Source: Nocardia terrae (GTDB taxonomy: Bacteria > Actinomycetota > Actinomycetes > Mycobacteriales > Mycobacteriaceae). Taken from it: a stretch of DNA of 64,000 nt. The translations under genes were made by a program, and so were the position numbers. The stretch's first letter is position 1. The number at the start of each line of letters is the position of its first letter. The DNA lies in contig NZ_WRPP01000001.1 in NCBI RefSeq assembly GCF_009760405.1, positions 744,001-808,000 of the forward strand, written 5' to 3'. Positions 34,719 to 42,735 of the stretch are shown one piece after another. The notes under the pieces were generated by a model, which had not been told where the DNA came from, did no database searches, and saw only the letters and a list, made by a program, of their open reading frames with translations.

Positions 34719-37700
34719 TCAGCACAGGGTACGAATCCACCGCCTCGTGTCGGCCGGGTCGATGACGTTGTCGAGTTCGAGAACCGTTGCGGCCGTGAGG
34801 GCCTTGCCGGCGTCGTAGGCGGCCTTGACCAGGGCGTCGAAGGCGGCCTGCCGCTGCACCGGGTCCTCGAGGGCGGCCAGTTCCTTGGCGAAGCCCAGGC
34901 GGACAGCGCCTTCCAGGCCCATGCCGCCGATTTCGCCGGTGGGCCAGGCGATCACGAAGCGGGGTGCGCGGAAGGATCCCGCCGCCATTGCCTGTGCGCC
35001 CAGGCCGTAGCCCTTGCGCAGGATGACGGTGCCGAAGGGGACCTCCAGGGCGGCGGAGTCGATGAACAGGCGGCTGAACTTGGTGACGGTGGCCTCCTTC
35101 TCCGCGTCGGGGCCGACCATGAAACCCGGTGTGTCGCACAGGGAGACGATGGGCAGGCGGTGGGCGCCGCACAGTTGCAGGAACGCCGAGAGCTTGTCGG
35201 CCGCCGGTGCGTCGATCGCGCCGCCGAGGTGATGGCAGTCGTTGGCGATGAGGCCGAACGGGCGGCCCTCGACGCGGACCAGGGCGGTGACGACGCCGAT
35301 ACCCCAATCGCGGCGCAGCTCCAGGAACGAGCCGCGATCCACGATGGATTCGATGGCGGCGCGAATGTCGTAGGCGTGCAGGCGATTCTCGGGGACGACG
35401 TGCCGGGCCAGCCGGGCGTCCGGAGCCTCCCAATCGTCCACGGCCCCTTGGAAGTACGACAGGTACCGGCGGGCGACGGCCACCGCCTCGGCCTCGTCGG
35501 CGGCGACCACGTGGATGACGCCGTTGCGGCGCTGCACCTCGACGGGCCCGATGTCCTCCGGCGCGTACACGCCCAGTCCGCCGCCCTCGATCATGGCCGG
35601 GCCGCCCATGCCGATATTCGCGTCCGGGGTCGCGATCACGACATCGCAGATGCCCAGCAGCGCGGCGTTTCCGGCGAAGCAGCGCCCCGACACGATGCCG
35701 ATCAGCGGCACCCTGCCCGACAGCGCGCCCATGGCGCGGAAGGTGGTGACATCGAGTCCGGAGATGCCGCCGTGGTCGGTGTCGCCGGGCCGTCCGCCGC
35801 CGCCCTCGGTGAAGAACACCACCGGAAGCCGTTGCTCGCGAGCCAGTTCCAGCATGCGGTCGGTCTTGGCGTGATTGCGCATGCCCTGGGTGCCCGCCAG
35901 CACCGTGTAGTCGTAGGACATGACCAGCGCCCGTGCGCCGTCCGGGCCGAAGCGGTCGGCATTGATGGTCGCGACGCCGGCGATCAGGCCGTCGGCGGGA
36001 GTATTGGCGATCAGGTCCTCGAGGCTGCGGCGGCTGCGCTGCGCGGCTACCGCCAGCGCGCCGTATTCCACGAAGCTGTCCGGATCGACGAGATCGGTGA
36101 TGTTCTCGCGGGCGGTGCGCCGCCCGAGCCGATGCCGCTTGGCGACCGCCGTCCCGCGTTGGGCGTCCAGGGTCTGCTCGTGCCGGGTCAGCACTTCGGC
36201 GAGGTCGGCGCGCACCGAATCCAGGTCCACCACGGTGGATTCCGCGGCCGGGCCGTCGTGGTCGGCCGCCGCCCAGGTGACCAGCACGGCGTGCGGATCG
36301 ACCACATCGCCCGCCGCGACCGCGTGCCGCAGCACCCGCAGCGGTTCGGTGGCGCGCAGCACGTGCTGCATCTTCATCGCCTCCAGCACCGCGACCTCGG
36401 CTCCGGCGGCGAGGACGCTGCCGGGCTCGGCCAGCGAGACGACGGTCGCGCCCATCGGGGAGCGCAGCGCCTGCTCGTCCTCGGCCAGTTCGAGGGTGGC
36501 GGTGGCGGCTCGTTCGAGCGGTTGCGGCGGGGTCGGGTCCTCGAAACCCTCGGCCCGGGTACGCAATTCGTCGAGTCGATCCTCGAACCAGTCGGTGGTG
36601 ACCGGTCCGCTGTCGCGCAGTTCGGCGAGCACCGCGCGCAGCAGGTGCAGGTTGGTGTCGACGCCGTCGATCACGGTCTCCGCGAGGGCGTCCGAACACC
36701 GTTGCAGCGCCGCCGGATACGACGGCGCGTGCGCGATGATCTTGGCCAGCAGGGAATCGAACCGCACACCCTGGCGCAGGCCCACCTGCGCGGCGGTGTC
36801 GACCCGGACGCCCGGGCCGGTCGGCGCGTCGAATCGGCCGATCACGCCGGTGCTGGGCAGCACCGACCCGTCCGCGGCGAGCAGTTCGGCGTTCACCCGC
36901 GCCTGCACGGCGTAGCCGCGCGCCTCGTTCTTCGGCAGATCCAGTTCGGCCAGGGTGCGCCCGCGCGCCAATTCCAGTTGCAGCACGACCAGATCCACGC
37001 CGGTGACCGCCTCGGTCACGGTGTGCTCCACCTGCAGGCGCGGATTGACCTCCAGGAACCACACCTCCGGGCCGGACACCAGGAACTCCACGGTGACCAC
37101 GCCCCGGCAGCCGACGGCCTCGGCGATCAGCACGGCCTCACGCTGCACCCGGTCCCGCACTCCCGCGGGCAGATCCGGCGCGGGCGCGACCTCGATCAGC
37201 TTCTGCCGCCGTCGCTGCACACCGCAATCCCGATCGCCCAGCGCCACCGCGCCCGCCCCGTCGGCGACCACCTGCACTTCGATGTGCCGGGCCCTGCTCA
37301 CCAATGCCTCGGCATAGATGCTGTCGTCCCCGAATCCGGCCAGCGCCTCGGCCCGGCAGCGTTCGACGACGTCGGCGACATGCGCGGCCTCGAACACCGT
37401 CCGCATGCCGCGCCCGCCCCCGCCCGCCGCGGCCTTCACCATGACCCCGGTCGGATGATCGGCCAGAAACGCCGCGACCTCGTCGGCCGAGACGCCCGCC
37501 TTCGTCGCGGGCAGCACGGCCGCGCCCGCGCGCTCGGCGGCCTCGCGCGCGGAGACCTTGTCCCCGAAGACCCGCAGCACCTCCGGCGACGGTCCGACGA
37601 AGGTCAGTCCGGCCGCCGCGCAGGCCGCCGCGAATTCCGCGCTCTCGCTGAGAAATCCGTAGCCGGGATGGACGAGGACGTCGGGCCCGCAGGCCGCTGC

Positions 37701-37898
37701 CGCGGTGACGACCGCCGCCACGTCCAGATATCCGGCGGCACCGCTCCCCGGCAGCTCGTACGCCGCGTCGGCGAGCCGCACGGCGAGGCTCCCGGCGTCG
37801 TCGACGGTGTGCAGCACCGCCGTCTCGTATCCGAACTCCCGCGCCGTCCGCACCACCCGGACCGCGACCTCACCACGATTCGCAACCACTACTCGCAC
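34719..37898 (-). CDS. single-chain acyl-CoA carboxylase (biotin carboxylase-BCCP-carboxyltransferase)
   Basis: A 1059-residue multidomain carboxylase. The biotin carboxylase domain covers ~1-445 (VVVANRGEVAVRV at the start, KAAAGGGGRGMR ATP loop, FLEVNPRLQVEHTVTE). A biotin carrier domain follows with EAMKM, biotinyl Lys about 509. The carboxyltransferase region (~560-1059) has a beta half with RENITDLVDPDSFVEYG and an alpha half with LCDTPGFMVGPDAEKEA. This one-polypeptide layout is that of the long-chain acyl-CoA carboxylase described from Mycobacterium avium paratuberculosis; most actinobacteria split it. It probably carboxylates acyl-CoAs for lipid or polyketide extension. GTG 37898 is supported by its -10. 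Confidence 0.9.
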   Translation of the reverse strand: MRVVVANRGEVAVRVVRTAREFGYETAVLHTVDDAGSLAVRLADAAYELPGSGAAGYLDVAAVVTAAAACGPDVLVHPGYGFLSESAEFAAACAAAGLTFVGPSPEVLRVFGDKVSAREAAERAGAAVLPATKAGVSADEVAAFLADHPTGVMVKAAAGGGGRGMRTVFEAAHVADVVERCRAEALAGFGDDSIYAEALVSRARHIEVQVVADGAGAVALGDRDCGVQRRRQKLIEVAPAPDLPAGVRDRVQREAVLIAEAVGCRGVVTVEFLVSGPEVWFLEVNPRLQVEHTVTEAVTGVDLVVLQLELARGRTLAELDLPKNEARGYAVQARVNAELLAADGSVLPSTGVIGRFDAPTGPGVRVDTAAQVGLRQGVRFDSLLAKIIAHAPSYPAALQRCSDALAETVIDGVDTNLHLLRAVLAELRDSGPVTTDWFEDRLDELRTRAEGFEDPTPPQPLERAATATLELAEDEQALRSPMGATVVSLAEPGSVLAAGAEVAVLEAMKMQHVLRATEPLRVLRHAVAAGDVVDPHAVLVTWAAADHDGPAAESTVVDLDSVRADLAEVLTRHEQTLDAQRGTAVAKRHRLGRRTARENITDLVDPDSFVEYGALAVAAQRSRRSLEDLIANTPADGLIAGVATINADRFGPDGARALVMSYDYTVLAGTQGMRNHAKTDRMLELAREQRLPVVFFTEGGGGRPGDTDHGGISGLDVTTFRAMGALSGRVPLIGIVSGRCFAGNAALLGICDVVIATPDANIGMGGPAMIEGGGLGVYAPEDIGPVEVQRRNGVIHVVAADEAEAVAVARRYLSYFQGAVDDWEAPDARLARHVVPENRLHAYDIRAAIESIVDRGSFLELRRDWGIGVVTALVRVEGRPFGLIANDCHHLGGAIDAPAADKLSAFLQLCGAHRLPIVSLCDTPGFMVGPDAEKEATVTKFSRLFIDSAALEVPFGTVILRKGYGLGAQAMAAGSFRAPRFVIAWPTGEIGGMGLEGAVRLGFAKELAALEDPVQRQAAFDALVKAAYDAGKALTAATVLELDNVIDPADTRRWIRTLC

Positions 37899-37904
37899 GC
37901 CGCC

Positions 37905-37910
37905 AGGCTA
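37905..37910 (-). promoter_or_regulatory. -10 hexamer TAGCCT for the acyl-CoA carboxylase gene (leaderless)
   Basis: On the minus strand TAGCCT ends 6 bases before GTG 37898. Confidence 0.5.
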
Positions 37911-38089
37911 TGGCACAACTCACGCGGGGCATAAGACGCGAATCAAGCGCAGCGGCTGCCGATCCTCATGGCGTGCTGTCGTCTCGCCTCCGCACGGCTT
38001 CGTGACAGCGGACGGCCGGCTCGATGTTCGGATGATCCGGTAGCCCGGTCACTCGGCCAGTCAATCACGGGGGTGGACGGCGGTGAGGC

Positions 38090-38095
38090 TATGTT
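38090..38095 (+). promoter_or_regulatory. -10 hexamer TATGTT for the hypothetical gene at 38102 (leaderless)
   Basis: TATGTT ends 6 bases before ATG 38102. Confidence 0.5.
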
Positions 38096-38101
38096 CGGGG
38101 C

Positions 38102-38965
38102 ATGCATTGGGATCAGATGACGGCCACGCCCGGGGCGCTGCGGACGGCCGCGGCGCGGCTGCGGCGCGGTGTGGGGCAGTTGGAGATTCTGGCGTCGATC
38201 ATCGAGGCGGCGGAGGGGCCGTGGCTGGGGGCGATGGATTCCGACGGGCGCGGGACCGCCGAGCTGCGCATGCATCTGGCCGGGAAATATCGGTTCACCG
38301 CCGTGGTGACCAGCGCCGGGAAGTTGTCGCAGGCGGAGATGATCTCGCCCGGCCGGGGCAAGCGGTCGGAGCTGGTGCTGTCCACCAAGGCCGCGCAGCG
38401 CAAGGGATTCGACAATCCCAAGGATGTGCCCAAGCCGCAGGAGTGGGTCGACTACGTGGTCGGCTGGGTGAAGTACGCCAGCGCCGAGGTGGGGCGGCGC
38501 GATGTCGTGGAGTGGCTGCTGAAGGGGGCCGATCAGCGGCTGGCCGCCATGAACGACAGCGTCGAGACCATGCGGGCCGCGCTCGTCGAGCGCGAGCAGA
38601 TGCGGGATGAGCTGGCCGCCGAGGTGGCCGAGTTGCGCGCCGAGTTCGAGGCCGAATCAGCCCTCGCGGACAAGCGTGTCGTCGTCGGCGACGTAGCGCC
38701 AGATCGGGAGGAGGGCGTGCTCGTCGAGGGGCTCGCCGGCGCGGTGGACGGTGGCGTCGAGCCGGTCGAGGACGGCGCGCTCGTCGAGGCCGGAGCCGAT
38801 GAGGACCAGGCTGCTGACGCGGGGTTCGTGCCGGGACCAGACGGTGGGCTCGAGGGTGATGTGGCGGCCGACCATGTGCAGGACGAACTTTCGCGGGTCG
38901 TCGGGGACGGCGAAGGCGAGCACGCCCTTGGCGCGGAACAGGCCGGCGGGCGGATCCTCCAGTAG
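38102..38965 (+). CDS. hypothetical protein with antisense 3' extension
   Basis: A 287-codon frame. The first ~185 residues look like a real soluble protein: a helical N terminus (RTAAARLRRGVGQLEILASI), a basic mid part (YRFTAVVTSAGKLSQAEM), and a long C-terminal coiled-coil helix (MRAALVEREQMRDELAAEVA). I do not recognise the family. The last ~102 codons (from about 38660) run antisense through the end of the COG0523 GTPase gene and read as Gly/Asp/Val-rich shadow sequence. The natural stop has probably been lost. ATG 38102 is supported by its leaderless -10. Confidence 0.6.
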   Translation: MHWDQMTATPGALRTAAARLRRGVGQLEILASIIEAAEGPWLGAMDSDGRGTAELRMHLAGKYRFTAVVTSAGKLSQAEMISPGRGKRSELVLSTKAAQRKGFDNPKDVPKPQEWVDYVVGWVKYASAEVGRRDVVEWLLKGADQRLAAMNDSVETMRAALVEREQMRDELAAEVAELRAEFEAESALADKRVVVGDVAPDREEGVLVEGLAGAVDGGVEPVEDGALVEAGADEDQAADAGFVPGPDGGLEGDVAADHVQDELSRVVGDGEGEHALGAEQAGGRILQ

Positions 38966-39754
38966 CGCAATGAGTTCGCGCGGATTGAGGTCCGTGTCGG
39001 AGGTGAAGCTGACGCTGTCGTAGGCGTCGTGCAGGTGCCGGTGGTCGTGGCAGCCGCTCCCGTGGTCGTGGCAGTGGTCGCCGTGCTCGTGCCGCGTGTC
39101 CTCACCGAGCAGCAGTTCGTCGAAGCTGAGCTGTTCACCGACGCGAGGTCGATGCGATTCACGAGTGGGCACATCGAACAGCAGACCGGGATCGATGCGG
39201 CCGTGGCTGGTCGGATACACCGGGACCTGGCCGACCGACTCGGTGATCTCGGCCCGCAGCCGGTCCAGGGCGTCGGGCTCGACGCGGTCGGCCTTGTTCA
39301 GCACCACCAGGTCCGCCATGCGCAGATGCGTCGTCAGCTCCGGATGCAGTTCCCGGCTGTCGGGGAAGTGCTCGGCATCGACCACCTCCACCAACCCGCC
39401 GTAGCGAATGCGCGGATTGTCGCTGTTGACCACCATGCGAATGAGATTGCGCGGCTCGGCCAGCCCGCTGGCCTCCACCACGATCACGTCGATCTTCTGC
39501 TTGGGATGCGCGAGCCGGTCGAACAGGCCGTCGAGTTCGCTCACGTCCACCGCGCAGCACACGCATCCATTGCCCAGCGACACCATGGCGTCGACCTGCC
39601 CGGCCACCAGCATGGCGTCGATGTTCACCGCGCCGAAGTCGTTGACCACCACCCCGATCCGCATGTTCCGGGTCCGCAGCAGGCGGTTGAGCAGCGTGGT
39701 CTTGCCGGCACCGAGGAACCCGGCCACGATCAGGACTGGAATACGCCGACTCAC
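38657..39754 (-). CDS. CobW/COG0523 family metal-chaperone GTPase
   Basis: A 365-residue G3E GTPase. It has P-loop GFLGAGKTT (Lys18), the family metal motif GNGCVCC with Cys64-Val-Cys66-Cys67, and NKAD as G4. An unusually His-rich loop at ~229-251 (HEHGDHCHDHGSGCHDH) precedes the C-terminal CobW_C domain. Such proteins insert or buffer metals, most often Zn and sometimes Co or Ni; the His loop suggests zinc or nickel. No zinc uptake genes or evident Zur box are adjacent. GTG 39754 is favoured by the -10. Its 3' end overlaps the convergent hypothetical frame by 309 bases. Confidence 0.88.
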   Translation of the reverse strand: MSRRIPVLIVAGFLGAGKTTLLNRLLRTRNMRIGVVVNDFGAVNIDAMLVAGQVDAMVSLGNGCVCCAVDVSELDGLFDRLAHPKQKIDVIVVEASGLAEPRNLIRMVVNSDNPRIRYGGLVEVVDAEHFPDSRELHPELTTHLRMADLVVLNKADRVEPDALDRLRAEITESVGQVPVYPTSHGRIDPGLLFDVPTRESHRPRVGEQLSFDELLLGEDTRHEHGDHCHDHGSGCHDHRHLHDAYDSVSFTSDTDLNPRELIALLEDPPAGLFRAKGVLAFAVPDDPRKFVLHMVGRHITLEPTVWSRHEPRVSSLVLIGSGLDERAVLDRLDATVHRAGEPLDEHALLPIWRYVADDDTLVREG

Positions 39755-39762
39755 GCCAGCCC

Positions 39763-39768
39763 ACCTTA
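39763..39768 (-). promoter_or_regulatory. -10 hexamer TAAGGT for the COG0523 GTPase gene (leaderless)
   Basis: On the minus strand TGTAAGGT holds the hexamer, ending 8 bases before GTG 39754. Confidence 0.5.
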
Positions 39769-39867
39769 CAGATGACCTGTGAGGCCGCCGCAGCACGCAG
39801 GAAACCGAGCGGAAATAACCGGGATCTACCGTGACTCGCTATTCGGAGCGACCACGGGAGGTACGCC

Positions 39868-41703
39868 GTGCGGGTGCGCGACATTCTCGATGCGCCGCAA
39901 TTGCGGATGCATCTACTGCACGGGGACGCGGAGTTGGACCGGCCGGTCGCGCGTGTCTGCGCCACGGACATGCCCGACCCGCGCCCGTTCGTGACGCCGG
40001 GCGCACTGGTGTGCACCGGGCTGGTGTGGCGGCAGCAGGCCGCCGACTCGGATCGCTATATCGGTCTGCTGGCCGGGGTCGGGGTGGCCGGGGTGGTGGC
40101 CGGGCAGGCCATGCACGGGCACGTGCCCGAGGACGTGATCGCCGCCTGCCGCAAACACGGTCTGCCGCTGCTGTCCGCGCCGCAGAGCGTGCCCTTCAGC
40201 CGGATCATCGAGCACCTGGCCGAACAGGCCGCCGAGGTGCGCTGGCGGCGGGTGCAGTCGCGCGCCGACCGGCAGCGCAAACTGCTGGCCGCGGTCGCCG
40301 CCGGAGCCGATATCGAGACCCTCGTCGCCGATTTCGCGGCGGAACAGCATGTTTCGGCGTGGCTGCTGACCGCGACCGGGACGGTCATCGCCGGCACCGC
40401 GGACCTGGCCGAGGACGACATCGACCGCGTCCTCACCACCGCCCTGACCGCGCCGCGCCTGCCCGCGGTGACCGTGGGCGCGATGCGCGTCCTCCAGGTC
40501 GGCGTCGGCGATCGAATCACCGCCTGGTACCTGGTGATCCGCCCGTCCGTCCCCGAGCTCGACCCGCTCGGCGCGGACCTGGCCGCCGTCGCCGAACTCT
40601 ACCGCCAGCGCCGCACCGACCGCCTGCACCTGGATTGGGAACTGGCCGACCGCTTCCCGACGCCGTTCCCGGAGCAGCCCGGTGTGTCGCAGGTCGCCGT
40701 GGTCTGCGAAATCCATGCCGCCGAGAGCATTCCCCGTTCTCCGGGCGAGACCTTTCCCCGTCATTCCGGCGCGCTTTTGGTCGGAATCCACCGCCCAGGG
40801 ATGGATCCCGGCCAAAAACATGCCGGGATGACGGGTGGAGACCATGCCGGGATGACGGGTGGGGAGCATGCCGGGATGACGGGTGGGGAGCATGCTGCCG
40901 AGGTCGCGCGCGCGGTGCGGAAGCCTGATGTGCCACAGCGGCGATCGTTGCCGGGCGGGATCGTGGGTGCCATCGACCGGGCGGGTGCGCCGGTCGCGGC
41001 CGACGACACGGGGACATTGGCCCACACGGGGACATTGTCGGATGGTTCTGATCAGGGTGCCCTGCGACGGGTTTCCAGCTGGGCGGATACGGCTGTCGGG
41101 TTGATGGCGGTGCGTTGTGCCCTGCACGACGCGCTGCCCGGCCTCGCCACCTCCGTCGACCGGGAGGGCAGGCTGGTCGGCGTGACGGCGGGAACCCAGG
41201 ACGCGATCGCGGCGGTGGTGAACCAGCGGCTGGGACGGATCACCCCGGTGCTCAATGGGATTCGGCTCGCCATCGGGGTCGGCGCGCGCCGGCCGGAGGA
41301 GACGCTCGCGGCCGCCATCGGTGCGGCGGCGGCCGCGTCCACCGCGGCCCGCGACGACACCGCATTGGTGAGTCTGCGGGTGGCCGACATCGATTCGGCG
41401 GTCGGTCTGCTCACCGCGGTGCCCGGTGGCCTGCAGCGGCGCTTCGCCGAGCGGGTGCTGGGGCCGGTGCTCGAGTACGACCGGCGGCACGGTGGCGGGC
41501 TGCTCGAGACGCTCGGGGTGTTCCTCGGCTGCGAGGGGTCGTGGCGACAGGCGGCGGAGCGAATGCATCTGCATCTCAATACCGTTCGCTACCGGATCGG
41601 GCGGATCGAGGAGCTCACCGGGCGGGATCTGGGGCGGCTCGACGATCGGCTGGACCTGTATCTCGCGGTGCGGACGCTCACCGGTCAGACCGCGCCGGTG
41701 TAG
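39868..41703 (+). CDS. PucR/CdaR-family transcriptional regulator with an in-frame repeat insertion
   Basis: A 611-residue regulator. The N-terminal PucR sensory domain (~1-125) starts MRVRDILDAPQLRMHLLHG. A central CdaR/GGDEF-like region is split by a low-complexity insert (~295-395). The C-terminal PucR helix-turn-helix (~550-605) has WRQAAERMHLHLNTVRYRIG. It sits beside uricase and a purine permease, so it likely activates or represses purine breakdown genes in response to a pathway intermediate. The insert comes from a REP-like inverted pair and three 24-bp repeats (GMTGGEHA units) and keeps frame. Whether the protein still works is unclear. GGGAGGT precedes GTG 39868. The last 19 bases overlap the uricase 3' end. 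Confidence 0.85.
   Translation: MRVRDILDAPQLRMHLLHGDAELDRPVARVCATDMPDPRPFVTPGALVCTGLVWRQQAADSDRYIGLLAGVGVAGVVAGQAMHGHVPEDVIAACRKHGLPLLSAPQSVPFSRIIEHLAEQAAEVRWRRVQSRADRQRKLLAAVAAGADIETLVADFAAEQHVSAWLLTATGTVIAGTADLAEDDIDRVLTTALTAPRLPAVTVGAMRVLQVGVGDRITAWYLVIRPSVPELDPLGADLAAVAELYRQRRTDRLHLDWELADRFPTPFPEQPGVSQVAVVCEIHAAESIPRSPGETFPRHSGALLVGIHRPGMDPGQKHAGMTGGDHAGMTGGEHAGMTGGEHAAEVARAVRKPDVPQRRSLPGGIVGAIDRAGAPVAADDTGTLAHTGTLSDGSDQGALRRVSSWADTAVGLMAVRCALHDALPGLATSVDREGRLVGVTAGTQDAIAAVVNQRLGRITPVLNGIRLAIGVGARRPEETLAAAIGAAAAASTAARDDTALVSLRVADIDSAVGLLTAVPGGLQRRFAERVLGPVLEYDRRHGGGLLETLGVFLGCEGSWRQAAERMHLHLNTVRYRIGRIEELTGRDLGRLDDRLDLYLAVRTLTGQTAPV
40758..40834. repeat. inverted pair of 33-nt REP-like palindromic units inside the pucR-like gene
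   Basis: Unit 1 (40758-40790, plus) and unit 2 (40802-40834, minus) match at 27 of 33 positions and are separated by 11 bases. Each folds into a hairpin, ATTCCG with CGGAAT in unit 1 and ATCCCG with CGGGAT in unit 2. The T/C and A/G differences compensate each other, so the stem is conserved. This looks like a REP pair (BIME-type) inserted in coding DNA. Confidence 0.7.
40819..40890 (+). repeat. 24-bp tandem repeat x3 in the pucR-like gene
   Basis: Units at 40819-40842, 40843-40866 and 40867-40890 begin CATGCCGGGATGACGGGTGG and encode HAGMTGG(D/E). A partial fourth begins at 40891. The unit's first 16 bases are the tail of REP unit 2, so the array arose by duplication from that element. Confidence 0.85.
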
Positions 41704-42605
41704 GGGTCCCAGGCGGTTCCGGCGTCGGGCGCGCCCTCACGCAGGACGCTCGCCTGGATCAGGCCGTAGGGACGGTCGTCGGCGTGGAACACCTCGCCCT
41801 TGTTCGGGACGCCGAAACGTTCGGTGTCGTAGGCGAAGTGGTGCTTGTTGGGCGCGGACAGCCGGATCTCGGCCAGGCACGGGTACGCCTCGAGCGCGGC
41901 CTTGCCCATGTCGAACAGGGTCTGCTGCAGGGCTTTCGAGTGCCGGGTCGCGAAGGTCTCGACCAGGGCGGCGCGAATCCCGTGGTAGGCGGCATCCCAG
42001 TCGTCCGGCGGGGTGGCGAAGCGCCAGCGGGCGATCAGGCTGGTGGCCAGGATCCGGTCGTAGGCGGGTTCGAGGACGGTGAACGGGTCGGTCAGGAAGC
42101 CCGCGAACTCCGAACCGGTGGATTTGAGGATCACCAGGTCCTTCACGCCGCCGATCACCCACTCGCGCCGGTCCTCGCCGTCTCCCGACACCGTGACGGC
42201 CGCGATCCGGACCTCGGGCCCGATGCGCGTCCAGGTGTGGTCGTGCCCGCCGCCACCGACCGGAACCCGCTGCCACGCATACTCTTCGATCTCGATGCGG
42301 GCGGACTCCACCGGCTCGATGTCGTCGACGAAATGCCGGGCCAGCGCCAGCCCGTAGTCCTCGACGCTCCCCTCGCCGTGGCTCTTGGCGTAGGTGTAGA
42401 TGGTCTGCTTCTGTGAATCCGTCGGCAGCACCGCGCCCTGATCACCGGTGGTGTGCGCGTCGTCGAAAGCGCCACGCAGGCACGAGGAGACGTTCAGGTC
42501 CCGGATCTCGTGCCGGGCGGTGTCGCGATAGATGCGCACGACCCGGTTCTCGGCCTTTCCGTACTGGTGCGGGCCGAGCACGATCCGGCCGGTGGATTCG
42601 GTCAT
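41685..42605 (-). CDS. uricase (factor-independent urate hydroxylase)
   Basis: A 306-residue urate oxidase that converts urate to 5-hydroxyisourate without cofactor. Diagnostic segments are LGPHQYGKAENRVVRIYR at the N terminus, TDSQKQTIYTYAK with the conserved catalytic Thr, and the C-terminal signature RLSAPNKHHFAYD. ATG 42605 is the natural start. The gene is convergent with the PucR-like gene (19-base overlap) and divergent from the purine permease across 130 bases, so the permease and uricase probably share a control region. Confidence 0.95.
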   Translation of the reverse strand: MTESTGRIVLGPHQYGKAENRVVRIYRDTARHEIRDLNVSSCLRGAFDDAHTTGDQGAVLPTDSQKQTIYTYAKSHGEGSVEDYGLALARHFVDDIEPVESARIEIEEYAWQRVPVGGGGHDHTWTRIGPEVRIAAVTVSGDGEDRREWVIGGVKDLVILKSTGSEFAGFLTDPFTVLEPAYDRILATSLIARWRFATPPDDWDAAYHGIRAALVETFATRHSKALQQTLFDMGKAALEAYPCLAEIRLSAPNKHHFAYDTERFGVPNKGEVFHADDRPYGLIQASVLREGAPDAGTAWDPYTGAV

Positions 42606-42722
42606 GGCATCACTGTGGCGCATCGGCAGCGCCGCACACGCTGGTTCCGGTGACAAAACGCCGGACGCGATCGGTGCGACGTTTGGGCACAGCGGACAAA
42701 GCCCCGCGTCGAAGCGACCGCT

Positions 42723-42728
42723 TAGCCT
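42723..42728 (+). promoter_or_regulatory. -10 hexamer TAGCCT for the purine permease gene (leaderless)
   Basis: TAGCCT ends 7 bases before ATG 42736. The divergent 130-base region also holds CAAAACG and CGTTTGG about 20 bases apart, an imperfect inverted repeat that may be a regulator site. Confidence 0.5.
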
Positions 42729-42735
42729 GACAACT

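Noticed and set aside
35160..37934. 924-aa open frame on the plus strand
   Set aside because: It is antisense to the acyl-CoA carboxylase gene, whose domain motifs are complete. Its composition (His/Arg/Gly-rich) is that of a GC-driven shadow frame.
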